DNA of 64,000 bases from Thiohalocapsa sp963698775. GTDB taxonomy: Bacteria > Pseudomonadota > Gammaproteobacteria > Chromatiales > Chromatiaceae. Under the pieces are notes generated by a model. That model was not told the origin of the DNA. It did not search any database and was given only the letters and a program-made list of their open reading frames with translations. Below are positions 1-8,444 of the stretch, one piece after another. Made by a program: the position numbers and the translations under genes. Within the stretch, counting starts at the first letter, position 1; each line of letters opens with the position of its first letter. The stretch lies in NCBI GenBank assembly GCA_963698775.1, contig CAVOSE010000069.1, positions 8,599 through 72,598 of the forward strand, given 5' to 3'.

Positions 1-71
1 ATCCTCTTGGCGTCGACCCTATTTCCCAGGTTATAACTCGGAGATCTAAACCGACCCGTCGAGGACGAACG

Positions 72-539
72 ATGAAGAACTTTCTGCAATTGATCCGCGG
101 CTGTCTCACTGAGATTAGGGAGATCATGCCCTGGGACCTCGAGGAGCGCCTGGCGGAGAACGACGACCTGTTGATCGTCGATGTTCGCGAGCCCGACGAG
201 TTTGCCGCTATGCACATCGCGGGATCACTGAACGTCCCCCGCGGTGTCTTGGAGTCCGCTTGCGAATGGGAGTACGAGGAGACCGTGCCGGAGCTAGTGC
301 AGGCCCGCGATCGGGAGGTCGTCGTCGTCTGCCGTTCCGGCTACCGAAGCGTGCTGGCCGCGCATTCCATGCAGGTGCTGGGCTATGGGAATGTGGCCTC
401 GCTGCAGACCGGCCTGCGCGGCTGGAAGGACTACGAACAGCCTTTGGTGGACGGCGCTGGCCATGACGTCGATCTGGACGATGCCGACGTCTACTTCACA
501 CCCAAGTTGCGGCCTGAACAACAGCGGCCGACGGCCTAA
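72..539 (+). CDS. Rhodanese-domain sulfurtransferase
   Basis: A single-domain rhodanese of 155 residues, probably cytoplasmic because no signal peptide or membrane segment is seen. The domain runs from about residue 21 to 122. VDVREPDEF (about 36-44) is the usual CH2A-type motif, and the active-site loop CRSGYRS begins with Cys87, the residue that would carry the persulfide. A six-residue active loop fits sulfurtransferases rather than Cdc25-type phosphatases. The ATG at 72 has a GAGGA ribosome site about 7 bases upstream; an alternative start at Met19 would remove a short tail that is not needed for the fold. The acidic C-terminal extension (GHDVDLDDADVYF) is not part of the domain. The sulfur acceptor cannot be told from the sequence. 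No neighbour on the same strand suggests an operon. Confidence 0.88.
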   Translation: MKNFLQLIRGCLTEIREIMPWDLEERLAENDDLLIVDVREPDEFAAMHIAGSLNVPRGVLESACEWEYEETVPELVQARDREVVVVCRSGYRSVLAAHSMQVLGYGNVASLQTGLRGWKDYEQPLVDGAGHDVDLDDADVYFTPKLRPEQQRPTA

Positions 540-851
540 GGCGATTGCCGCTGCGCAGCTTTGCTACGCGCAGAACCGGCACCGGTCGTCTGGGGGGGGC
601 GTGCGAATTCCAGCTTCAAGCCTCGCATCATAGGGCGCGACGAGCGATTTGATTCGCTCCTCACGCCAGCCAAGAAACTCGCTCCAGCCTAACAGGACGC
701 CTATCTTAAATTTGGCTGTTTGCGTCGATAGTCTACGGGTATCAATGGAGTTCGCGCCGGGTGAAGGTGCGACTTCAGTCGCGCGGAAGGCATTGATGGG
801 GCAAATAAATTCGCCCCTGCACCGGCAGCAACTGCCCGATCTTGGCTTGTT
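540..851. other. Intergenic stretch without a recognised gene
   Basis: About 310 bases lie between the rhodanese gene and the convergent NDUFA9-like gene. Short open frames occur here, but none has a ribosome site or family resemblance. No hairpin followed by a T tract is seen. Confidence 0.6.
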
Positions 852-1778
852 TCAGCCGGCACCAGCCAAGTAGGCCAATGAGGCCTGATCAAACGGTCGT
901 GGCGTCAGTCCCAAGCGGGCGAAGCCGTCATCGACGCAGGTGTTGCCGGCCAGCAGCATGACCAATTGGTCGCGGGTGACCGGAAACCAGCTGAAGCGAC
1001 CCATAATCCCCGCGACCGGTGCGATGAACATAACCGGGGCCGGCAGCATCAGTTTCGATTTGCCACCGGCGGCGGCAATGACCGTGAGGATCGTCTTCCA
1101 ACTCCATGCCTGCGGCCCGCACAGCTCGAAGGTCTGGCCGATGCTGTCGGGTTGGCTCAGTGCCGCGGCAAAGGCGGCGGCGACGTCTTCGACATGCACA
1201 GGCCCCAATTCGAAGCCGCCGGCGTTGCTGGGTACCAGGCCCTCGTAAAACAGCGGCGCGGGCAGCGGGCTGTCGATCAGCTCGGCCTTGAGTTGGCTGC
1301 AGAACTCCATGCGCCCGCGCGGGTCGCCGAAGATCACCGAGGGTCGGAAGATGGTCCAGTCCAGACCGCTCGCCTTCAGCGCCTCCTCGGCTGCCAGCTT
1401 GCTGGTCTGGTAAGGGGTTGCGGCGGCGTCGATGCCGTTTGCGCTCATCAGCAGAAACCGACCCACTCCAAGTTCTTCCGCGACGGCCATCGCGCGCTCG
1501 GCCCCGCGGCGCTGCAGGGCGTCAAAACTGATGCCTGCCTTTGGGTTCTCCCGCAGGATGCCGATCAGGTAGACGGCCGCATCGCAGCCGGTGAAGCAGG
1601 CACGGATGGAGTCCTCGGCCCCGACATCCCCTGGGATTAGCTCGATCGCAGCATCCGTGGGCGCTTTGCCTTCACTGCCCGGGCGCGTCAGCAGGCGGAC
1701 CTGATGTCCGTCTGCACAAAGTTTGTCTACAAGGTATGTGCCGACGAATCCGGTGCCGCCAATCATGCCAATCTTCAT
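852..1778 (-). CDS. NDUFA9-like NAD(P)-binding atypical SDR
   Basis: An atypical short-chain dehydrogenase of 308 residues, of the kind annotated as complex I NDUFA9-like or NAD(P)H-binding protein. The dinucleotide motif GGTGFVG is at 7-13. A YQTSK motif (Tyr123, Lys127) sits where classical SDRs have YxxxK, followed by FRPSVIFGDP, typical of NmrA/NDUFA9-like proteins. The C-terminal part contains a hydrophobic stretch around LPAPVMFIAPVAGIMG. The frame stays open 34 codons upstream, but the ATG at 1778 begins directly at the Rossmann strand MKIGMIGG and has a GAGAGG-type ribosome site, so that start is used. The substrate is unknown. It stands alone on the minus strand. Confidence 0.85.
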   Translation of the reverse strand: MKIGMIGGTGFVGTYLVDKLCADGHQVRLLTRPGSEGKAPTDAAIELIPGDVGAEDSIRACFTGCDAAVYLIGILRENPKAGISFDALQRRGAERAMAVAEELGVGRFLLMSANGIDAAATPYQTSKLAAEEALKASGLDWTIFRPSVIFGDPRGRMEFCSQLKAELIDSPLPAPLFYEGLVPSNAGGFELGPVHVEDVAAAFAAALSQPDSIGQTFELCGPQAWSWKTILTVIAAAGGKSKLMLPAPVMFIAPVAGIMGRFSWFPVTRDQLVMLLAGNTCVDDGFARLGLTPRPFDQASLAYLAGAG

Positions 1779-2126
1779 GGAACCTGACCTCTCGCGTCGT
1801 TGGTTGGGCGGCTTTCGACAGCGGTGTAGGCCTTTGGGCCGTTTGAGCCGCTGCGGGAGATTACCCGCCGTTGCTGACAAAACTGAGGTGCAAAAGGGAG
1901 AATTCCACCCCGCGACGATGGAATCTGCGTCATCCGTGGTGGCGTCTGCCTCTGTCTACGGTGTGGCGTGCTCAGGTGACTGGTTGTTTGGCTCTTGTTC
2001 GCCTCTACCTGCTAACTGTGCAGCGGCTGATATTAGGCCAGACTAGGATTCGCATCGGATCCCCCGCATGCGACGTAACCCGCCTTTATCCAACGCTGCT
2101 TATCAAACCCTTCAGAGCACAGTTCT
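1779..2126. other. Divergent intergenic region
   Basis: About 350 bases separate two divergent oxidoreductase genes, so promoters for both should lie here. I could not pick out a convincing -35/-10 pair, operator or repeat. Confidence 0.4.
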
Positions 2127-2828
2127 ATGACCAAACATTTTGTGATCGTCGGCGCCAGTTCCGGCATCGGCGCGGAGTTGTTGCGCACGTTGTCGGCACG
2201 CGGCCATGGGGTGACGCACCTATCTCGCCATCCGGAGAATTCTCCGGATGTGCCTAAAGTGCGGGGGCTGCGTTGGGATTCACGCAGCGAGGACTTTCCT
2301 GCCGGCGAGCTGCCGGAGCAGGTCGACGGCCTCGTCTACTGCCCCGGTAGCATTCGCCTGCGCCCCTTCGAGCGCCTCAAAGTGGCTGAATTTCAAGACG
2401 ATCTGGAGCTGAACCTGCTCGGCGCCGTGCGCGCGATCCAAGGCGCCCTCAAACCGATGCGGCAGAGTGGGTCGGCGTCCGTCGTGTTGTTCAGTACCGT
2501 CGCCGTGCGGACCGGAATGCCGTATCACGCGTCGGTGGCAGCAGCGAAAGGAGCGGTCGAGGGCTTGACGCGGTCACTCGCCGCAGAGCTGGCGCCGAGC
2601 ATCCGTGTCAACGCGATTGCGCCAACCATTACCGATACGCCGCTCGCCGAACGCCTGCTGAGTTCTGACGACAAGCGCGCTGCTGCTGCCGAGCGCCACC
2701 CGTTAAAGCGGATCGGCGACGCCGGGGAGATGGCGCGCACGGCCTGCTGGCTGTTGGAAGATACGGCGTCCGTAACAGGCCAAGTCATCGCCGTCGACGG
2801 CGGTCTTTCGAGCGTGCGGCTGCTGTAA
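2127..2828 (+). CDS. SDR-family oxidoreductase, catalytic tyrosine out of place
   Basis: A short-chain dehydrogenase/reductase of 233 residues with the cofactor motif GASSGIG at 9-15, the LNLLGA strand (Asn96) and the family C-terminus ITGxx-VDGG (here VTGQVIAVDGG). The catalytic region reads STVAVRTGMPYHASVAAAKGA. The active-site lysine is Lys141, but the position four residues before it, normally Tyr, is Val137; the only nearby tyrosine is Tyr133. The protein is therefore either catalytically different or a binding protein; a local alternative alignment cannot be excluded by eye. Downstream is a convergent HPF-like gene, upstream a divergent NDUFA9-like gene, so it is probably transcribed alone. 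The substrate is not predictable. Confidence 0.85.
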   Translation: MTKHFVIVGASSGIGAELLRTLSARGHGVTHLSRHPENSPDVPKVRGLRWDSRSEDFPAGELPEQVDGLVYCPGSIRLRPFERLKVAEFQDDLELNLLGAVRAIQGALKPMRQSGSASVVLFSTVAVRTGMPYHASVAAAKGAVEGLTRSLAAELAPSIRVNAIAPTITDTPLAERLLSSDDKRAAAAERHPLKRIGDAGEMARTACWLLEDTASVTGQVIAVDGGLSSVRLL

Positions 2829-2920
2829 TTCCCGGCGCTGATGCGTTGGCTGTGCGTTCCCTCCGGTAGGCTTGGGTGAGGTTGCCCGCGTCTGGTTGGC
2901 CGATCTAGGATGAAGGCGGT

Positions 2921-3265
2921 TTAGGTGCCCGTAGCTCGCAACGCATGTTCCTTGATCTGTTTACCTAGGCTTCGCGTGCGCAGTCGACGCAGCTTCGGTT
3001 TTAGGCCCGTAAAGGCCATGTCGATGGCATCCTCGGCCCTCTTCTGGGCTTCGCGAACGATGACCTGCTGGCGATCGGGCGTCGTGGTGATCAGCTCGCA
3101 ACGCACCCGGTGTCCCTTTAACTCATCGAACTCCTCCGCTACACGGGCCTGGATTTCGAAATGCTGGCTCGCGAAGCTTTGTTCGAGTGCTTCGGCGTGG
3201 CGCTTGATGCGGCGCACGATCTTCCGGTCGAGTGCAAGCATGTCTCCGCTGATGCTAACGCTCAT
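2921..3265 (-). CDS. HPF/RaiA-family ribosome-associated protein
   Basis: A small basic protein of 114 residues resembling the N-terminal domain of hibernation-promoting factors (HPF, RaiA/YfiA). It has the pattern beta-helix-beta-beta-beta-helix: a helix ALDRKIVRRIKRHAEALEQSF, strands HFEIQARVAEEF and HRVRCELITTT, then the long helix VIVREAQKRAEDAIDMAFTGLKPKLRRL. The helix corresponds to the family segment EDAxAAIDAxxDKLxRQLxK. Such proteins bind in the 30S A/P sites and silence ribosomes under stress. It lacks the C-terminal dimerisation domain of long HPF. The ATG at 3265 is the first in frame. No rpoN or pts genes are nearby, unlike the classical hpf locus, so this looks like a solitary paralogue. 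Confidence 0.72.
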   Translation of the reverse strand: MSVSISGDMLALDRKIVRRIKRHAEALEQSFASQHFEIQARVAEEFDELKGHRVRCELITTTPDRQQVIVREAQKRAEDAIDMAFTGLKPKLRRLRTRSLGKQIKEHALRATGT

Positions 3266-4037
3266 TCACTACCTCGTCGTCTAGGAGTGGAGGGCCATGA
3301 TGGGCCGATCAAAGTGTTGCGTTGGTTGGGGTTGCGCAAGAGGTGGGTGTCTAAATCTGGCTGACTAAACACCGGTATGGGGCTGCGGTGGGGAGTGATC
3401 GACGGTTTGTTGGAGTGTGCGGGCGGTGGCCCGCCGGGAGGTCGTCGATTCGCGGTCTCAAAATCGGTATACAAGCAAGGCCCTCCTGTCCGGGCTCTAG
3501 GTATCATCATCTCATGATGGTCGTCAGGGTTCTCCCTGAAACGGCACTCTCGAGTTGCTTTATCTGGCGCTAAGATGTTGTGCGGGTCGACAGCAAAGAC
3601 GGCCATCGCAGCAAGGACCATCACACGCGCAGCGGCCGGCGCGATTTACGGCCAGCGGGATCGGGCGTCGTGAAAACGGAGAATCGCGGGAGTCAGTCGA
3701 AGCATTGTTCCTGACCACGCTGCCTGAGGCGTTGAGGCGAGATCATCGAACGACCTGTGTTTTTTGGAACTCTATCACAGAATTCCACCATTTGCGCCAA
3801 ATGAGTTGCGCCAAGTCAGTAGATCCCTCCGCAAATCCCCAAGTTGCCTGGTTGAGTGATTGAGGCCAGCACGGCGGGAGCCCCTAGACCCCTCGATATC
3901 CTCGTCAAAGTCGGCGTTCCCAGAGACGGGTTCGTGTCAAAATGCCGACTGAAGGGTCGTTACGCGCCCGAGCGCGGGTGATCAGCCCTCGCCCAGGCAG
4001 CCGAGCCACCGAAACAACGCCAGCAAGAGCACCCCAC
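3266..4037. other. Long non-coding region upstream of leuA
   Basis: About 770 bases separate the HPF-like gene from leuA. Visible structure is a GC stem at 3419-3434 (GCGGGC, loop GGTG, GCCCGC), a small inverted repeat at 3505-3519 (CATCAT, CTC, ATGATG), and two exact copies of TTGCGCCAA at 3792-3800 and 3806-3814. No leucine-rich leader peptide was found. Confidence 0.5.
3792..3814 (+). promoter_or_regulatory. Paired 9-bp direct repeat upstream of leuA
   Basis: TTGCGCCAA occurs twice with a 14-base period, about 225-245 bases before the leuA start codon. The spacing is somewhat more than one helical turn, as for some dimeric activator sites. Assignment as an operator is inference only. Confidence 0.3.
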
Positions 4038-5588
4038 ATGAGCACCAGAGACCGTCTGATCATCTTTGATACCACGCTGCGCGACGGCGAGCAGAGCCCC
4101 GGCGCGTCCATGACCCGCGACGAGAAGGTGCGTATCGCCAAGGCGTTGGAAAAGCTCAAGGTGGACGTCATCGAGGCCGGCTTCCCGATCGCCAGCGCCG
4201 GCGATTTCGAATCGGTGAAAGCGGTGGCGGAAACGGTCAAGGACAGCACCGTCTGCGGCCTGGCGCGGGCGTTGGACAAGGACATCGACCGTGCCGGCGA
4301 GGCGCTGAGGAACGCCAACGCCGGGCGCATCCATACCTTTATTGCTACCTCGCCGATCCACATGGAGAAGAAGCTCAAGATGAGCCCGGACCAGGTTGTA
4401 GAGCAGGCCGTGCATGCGGTGCGGCGCGCACGCCAGTTCACCGACGACGTGGAGTTCTCGCCGGAAGACGCCGGTCGCTCCGAGATCGATTTTTTGTGCC
4501 GGGTGTTGGAGGCTGTCATCGACGCCGGCGCGCGCACGCTGAATATCCCGGACACGGTCGGCTACGCGATGCCGCACCAGTTCGGCAGCCTGATCGCGCA
4601 ACTGCGCGAGCGTATCCCGAACGCCGACAAGGCGGTGTTCTCGGTGCATTGCCATAACGACCTGGGACTGGCCGTGGCCAACTCGCTGGCAGCGGTGCGC
4701 AACGGCGCCCGGCAGGTGGAGTGCACCATCAACGGGCTCGGCGAGCGTGCCGGCAACGCGTCGCTGGAGGAGGTCGCGATGGCGGTGCGCACGCGTCAGG
4801 ACCTGTTCGAATGCGACACGCGGCTCGACACCACGCAGATCGTGAACTGCTCGCGACTGGTGTCCGGCATCACCGGCTTCCCAGTGCAGCCGAACAAGGC
4901 CATTGTCGGCGCCAACGCCTTCGCGCACGAGTCCGGCATCCACCAGGACGGCGTGCTCAAGCATCGCGAGACCTACGAGATCATGCGCGCCGAGGACGTC
5001 GGCTGGACCCACAACCGCATGGTGTTGGGCAAGCACTCCGGGCGCAACGCCTTTCGCGCACGCCTGGGCGAACTGGGTATGACCTTCGACAGCGAAGAGG
5101 AACTGAACTCGGCCTTTAGCCGCTTCAAGGACCTGGCGGACAAGAAGCACGAGATCTTCGACGAGGACTTGCAGGCGCTGGTCACTGACGCGACGCTGGA
5201 CGCCGCCAACGAGCGGGTCAAGCTGGTGTCGATGCGGGTCTGTTCGGAGACGGGCGAGACGCCGCACGCAGATGTTGTGCTCAGCGTCGACGGCGAGGAA
5301 AAACCCGGCGCGGCCAGTGGTGGCGGCCCGGTGGACGCCACTTTTCGCGCCATCGAGACCATTGTCAACAGCGGTACTACGCTGAAGCTGTACTCGGTCA
5401 ATGCCATTACCAGCGGCACCGACGCTCAGGGTGAGGTAACCGTGCGTCTGGAGCGAGGCGGGCACATCGTCAACGGCGCCGGTGCCGATACCGACATCGT
5501 CATCGCCTCCGCCAAGGCCTATATCAATGCCGTGAACAAGGTTCTACAGCCCCGCGAGCGGGCGCATCCGCAAACCGGCGACGTGTGA
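4038..5588 (+). CDS. leuA: 2-isopropylmalate synthase
   Basis: The first committed enzyme of leucine biosynthesis: condenses acetyl-CoA with 2-ketoisovalerate to give 2-isopropylmalate. The protein has 516 residues, the usual length for the bacterial type. The TIM-barrel domain begins with IIFDTTLRDGEQSPG; Asp11 and the HCH pair (His204, His206 in SVHCHND) are the metal ligands. GLGERAGNASLEEV and the HESGIHQDG segment follow. The C-terminal ~130 residues are the regulatory LeuA dimer domain for leucine feedback (VVLSVDGEEKPGAASGGGPVDA). The frame is open 32 codons further upstream, but the start at 4038 matches where the family begins. Its stop overlaps the GTG of the next gene, implying translational coupling to a DNA-repair gene; the other leu genes are not here. 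Confidence 0.96.
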   Translation: MSTRDRLIIFDTTLRDGEQSPGASMTRDEKVRIAKALEKLKVDVIEAGFPIASAGDFESVKAVAETVKDSTVCGLARALDKDIDRAGEALRNANAGRIHTFIATSPIHMEKKLKMSPDQVVEQAVHAVRRARQFTDDVEFSPEDAGRSEIDFLCRVLEAVIDAGARTLNIPDTVGYAMPHQFGSLIAQLRERIPNADKAVFSVHCHNDLGLAVANSLAAVRNGARQVECTINGLGERAGNASLEEVAMAVRTRQDLFECDTRLDTTQIVNCSRLVSGITGFPVQPNKAIVGANAFAHESGIHQDGVLKHRETYEIMRAEDVGWTHNRMVLGKHSGRNAFRARLGELGMTFDSEEELNSAFSRFKDLADKKHEIFDEDLQALVTDATLDAANERVKLVSMRVCSETGETPHADVVLSVDGEEKPGAASGGGPVDATFRAIETIVNSGTTLKLYSVNAITSGTDAQGEVTVRLERGGHIVNGAGADTDIVIASAKAYINAVNKVLQPRERAHPQTGDV

Positions 5589-6625
5589 ATGGGGCCGCAG
5601 CGCATCCAGACGATACGGACAGAGCGATGAACGAGGCGCGCAGGCGACAATATCTGGACGCGATGGGCATCAGGCTGTGGCGGTCGCGGGCGGCGGATTT
5701 GGCTGCGCCTGCTGCATTGGTGGCCTCTGTCGAAGCGGCGCCATTGCAGGCGCTGACCCCGGTGCGACCCAAACCGGAACCGCCGGCTGCTCGCCCCGTT
5801 CTTGCCGCCGATGTCGACCTTGTGATGGCCCCTTCGGTCTCCCCAGCCGCTCCTCCCATCCCTGCGCCTGTCACGAGTACCGATGCTCCAACGCGGGCGG
5901 CCGCGCCCATGGCGCCGGTCTCGGATGAACCGCCCCCCTGGACCGAGGCGGAGATGCAGGGCATGCCGGTCGGTGACGGATCCGACCCCATGGATGGGCT
6001 GCTGCTGGACGCCTTCGAACCGACCATCGAGCCCACAGTCGACCCAGTCGCGTCGATGGACTGGGCGACGCTCGAACAGACGGTCGTCGGCTGCCGCGCC
6101 TGCGGCTTGTGCGAGCGCCGCCAGAACACCGTGTTCGGTGTCGGCGACCCCAACGCACAGCTGATGTTCGTCGGCGAGGCCCCTGGCCAGGACGAGGACC
6201 GCAAGGGCGAGCCCTTCGTCGGTCGTGCCGGCCAGCTGCTGGACCGCATGCTCGCCGCGGCGGGCCTGAAGCGCGGGCAGGTCTATATCGCCAATGTGGT
6301 CAAGTGCCGTCCGCCCAACAACCGTAATCCCAACCCGGACGAGGCCGCCGCCTGCCGCGCCTACCTGCTGCGCCAGATCGCGCTGGTCCAGCCGAAGCTG
6401 TTGGTCAGCCTAGGCGGTGTCTCGGCAACCAATCTGCTCGACACCACCGAGCCGGTGGGCCGACTGCGCGGGCGCGTGCACGCCTTCGGCCCGGACCGCA
6501 CCCCGCTGCTGGTCACCTATCACCCGTCTTACTACCTGCGCTCACCGGCTGAGAAGGCCAAGGGTTGGCAGGATCTACAGCGGGTTATCAAGCTTCTGCG
6601 CAAAGAGTCGAACGCCGCACCATGA
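5585..6625 (+). CDS. Family 4 uracil-DNA glycosylase with long variable N-terminus
   Basis: A uracil-DNA glycosylase of the Fe-S (family 4, SPO1 polymerase-like) type; it removes uracil from DNA as the first step of base excision repair. The catalytic domain is the C-terminal half. It has cysteines 170, 173, 241 and 257 as expected 4Fe-4S ligands, motif GEAPGQDEDRKGEPFVGRAG (198-217), NVVKCRPPNNRNP, and the C-terminal HPSYYLR loop. Residues 1-160 form a Pro/Ala-rich, probably disordered extension, common in proteobacterial members. The GTG at 5585 overlaps the leuA stop (GTGA); an ATG at 5627 with GGA upstream is an equally plausible start. The gene end overlaps the next start (ATGA), so three genes appear coupled. 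Confidence 0.9.
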   Translation: MNGAAAHPDDTDRAMNEARRRQYLDAMGIRLWRSRAADLAAPAALVASVEAAPLQALTPVRPKPEPPAARPVLAADVDLVMAPSVSPAAPPIPAPVTSTDAPTRAAAPMAPVSDEPPPWTEAEMQGMPVGDGSDPMDGLLLDAFEPTIEPTVDPVASMDWATLEQTVVGCRACGLCERRQNTVFGVGDPNAQLMFVGEAPGQDEDRKGEPFVGRAGQLLDRMLAAAGLKRGQVYIANVVKCRPPNNRNPNPDEAAACRAYLLRQIALVQPKLLVSLGGVSATNLLDTTEPVGRLRGRVHAFGPDRTPLLVTYHPSYYLRSPAEKAKGWQDLQRVIKLLRKESNAAP

Positions 6626-8337
6626 GCCTTAAAAAAAAGGGGTCAGTACCCTTTTCGCAACCAGGATCCATCAGTGCGGCCAGGTCGCACCGCAAAACGG
6701 GTACTGCCCCCTTTTTTGCTCGCGCCTACAACTGGTTCGATCGCACCGTGCTGGAATTGGGACGGGAGTTTCGGCTGTCCTATCTGCCCCCGTTGATGAT
6801 CTACTTGGCGGCCGGTGTGTCCGGCCTCACGGCGATCGTCGGCACCTTCTTCGTTAAAGACTATCTGGGACTGTCCGCTGAGTTCCTCGCCGCGCTGGGC
6901 TTCTGGGCCATGATCCCCTGGTCGCTCAAGATGCCCCTCGGGCACCTGGTCGACCTAATCTGGCGTCGCAAGGCCGCGCTGGTGTACGTGGGCGCATCAC
7001 TGCTCGCAGCGAGTCTGCTCATCATGCTCGGCCTGCTGACGCGACCCGAGGCGATGTCGGCGCTGATGCCGGTGGAGGCGTGGTACGTGCTGAGCGTGCT
7101 GTTGGCACCGCTCGGCTATGTGGTGCAGGACGTTGTCGCGGACGCGATGACGGTGGAGGCCGTGCCGACGCTCGATCCGGCCGGCCAGCCCTTCCCGACG
7201 GAGACCCGACGGCTGATGCACACCACCATGCAGACCCTCGGACGGGTCGCGATCATCGGTGGAGGGGTGTTCGTTGCGTTGCTGAACGTGCTGCTGTTCA
7301 GCGGGGTCGACGGCATGGACGACGCCCAGAAGCTCGCCACCTACGTCAGGATCTACGAACTCGCTCTGGTGATTCCGGTCGCCTCTGTCTCGGGCGTGTT
7401 GCTGGGTGGTCTGCTGAAACGGCGCGAACTGAGAAGGCTGCGTGCGCTCGGGCACGATGTCGCCGGTGCCGAGCGCCTGTTTCACGGGCATGAACAAGAG
7501 ACCAAGCCGAACTGGTGGATCTTGGGCGGCAGCCTGATCTTCGTCGTCTTCACCCTCGCGATGGGTCTCGGCGATGTCCCATACAACGAGGAGATCGTCT
7601 TCGTCGGCTCGTTCTCCATCCTGTCGTTTCTGATCCTGCGGCTGATGCGCGAACTCGAACCCGAGGCGCAGCGAGTGCTGCTCGGTACCGCGATCGTGAT
7701 CTTTGTATTCCGAGCGACCCCGAGCCCCGGACCGGGCCAGACCTGGTGGATGATCGACGCGCTCGGTTTCGACCAGCAATTCCTCTCGGTGCTGTCGCTG
7801 ATCGGCAGTGGGATGGCTCTGTTCGGCATGTTCATCTTCCGCCGCTTCATGGCCGATCACTCGATCGTCTACATCGTCGGCTTCCTGACCATCCTAGGGA
7901 CGCTGCTCGCATTGCCGATCCTTGGCATGTTCTACGGGTTCCATGTCTGGACCGCCGCCCACACCGGCGGCATCGTCGACGCCCGCTTCATCGCCCTGGT
8001 CGATACCGCGGTCGAGTCACCGCTGGGCCAGGTCGCGATGATCCCGATGCTCGCCTGGATCGCCAGCTCGGCGCCAGCACACCTCAAGGCGACATTTTTT
8101 GCCGTGATGGCCTCGTTCACTAACTTGGCCCTATCGCTCGGTCAGCTCGGCACAAAGTATCTGAATCAGGTCTTCGACATCACGCGAGAGGTAAAGGATC
8201 GTGCGACAGATGTGGTGACCGTACCGGCGGACTACTCCGAACTCGGTTGGTTACTGACCACGGTCATCCTGCTCGGCCTGCTGTTGCCCTTCGCCGCCAT
8301 CGCCTTGGTCAAAATGACTCGGCTGCGAAGCGCCTGA
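6622..8337 (+). CDS. BT1/MFS-type membrane transporter
   Basis: A polytopic membrane protein of up to 571 residues with roughly twelve hydrophobic segments. The segment GYVVQDVVADAMTVEAVP resembles the signature of the folate-biopterin transporter (BT1) branch of the major facilitator superfamily; the early MPLGHLVDLIWRRKA loop is MFS-like. The substrate cannot be inferred. The ATG at 6622 overlaps the previous stop codon. The first 32 or so codons are made of an inverted-repeat element (6631-6717), giving the odd leader SLKKKGSVPF and KTGTAPFF. The ancestral start was probably further downstream, before TVLELGREFRLSYLPP, where a GTG is available at 6747. The membrane core is unaffected. Confidence 0.82.
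   Translation: MSLKKKGSVPFSQPGSISAARSHRKTGTAPFFARAYNWFDRTVLELGREFRLSYLPPLMIYLAAGVSGLTAIVGTFFVKDYLGLSAEFLAALGFWAMIPWSLKMPLGHLVDLIWRRKAALVYVGASLLAASLLIMLGLLTRPEAMSALMPVEAWYVLSVLLAPLGYVVQDVVADAMTVEAVPTLDPAGQPFPTETRRLMHTTMQTLGRVAIIGGGVFVALLNVLLFSGVDGMDDAQKLATYVRIYELALVIPVASVSGVLLGGLLKRRELRRLRALGHDVAGAERLFHGHEQETKPNWWILGGSLIFVVFTLAMGLGDVPYNEEIVFVGSFSILSFLILRLMRELEPEAQRVLLGTAIVIFVFRATPSPGPGQTWWMIDALGFDQQFLSVLSLIGSGMALFGMFIFRRFMADHSIVYIVGFLTILGTLLALPILGMFYGFHVWTAAHTGGIVDARFIALVDTAVESPLGQVAMIPMLAWIASSAPAHLKATFFAVMASFTNLALSLGQLGTKYLNQVFDITREVKDRATDVVTVPADYSELGWLLTTVILLGLLLPFAAIALVKMTRLRSA
6631..6717. repeat. Inverted-repeat (REP/MITE-like) element
   Basis: The left arm starts with eight A then GGGGTCAGTACCCTTTTCG (to 6657). 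The right arm at 6691-6717 is its imperfect reverse complement, ending CCCCCTTTTTT. The arms are about 27 bases with a 33-base centre. Elements built on GGGTCAGTACCC or GGTACTGACCCC are familiar as dispersed intergenic repeats in gammaproteobacteria. Only one copy is seen in this window. Confidence 0.7.
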
Positions 8338-8444
8338 ACATCGACCCCGCGCGTTGCCCGCACGCCCGGCACTTGTCCCGGCGAACCGCGCCTCAGCCGC
8401 TAGCGCCCGTGTCGAGTGAGCTTTCAGATCCGCGTCGGTTGGGG

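Noticed and set aside
3960..5465. Long antisense open frame (about 500 codons) opposite leuA
   Set aside because: The forward strand encodes an intact leuA with all motifs. The antisense frame has no family motif and is a by-product of GC-rich codon use.
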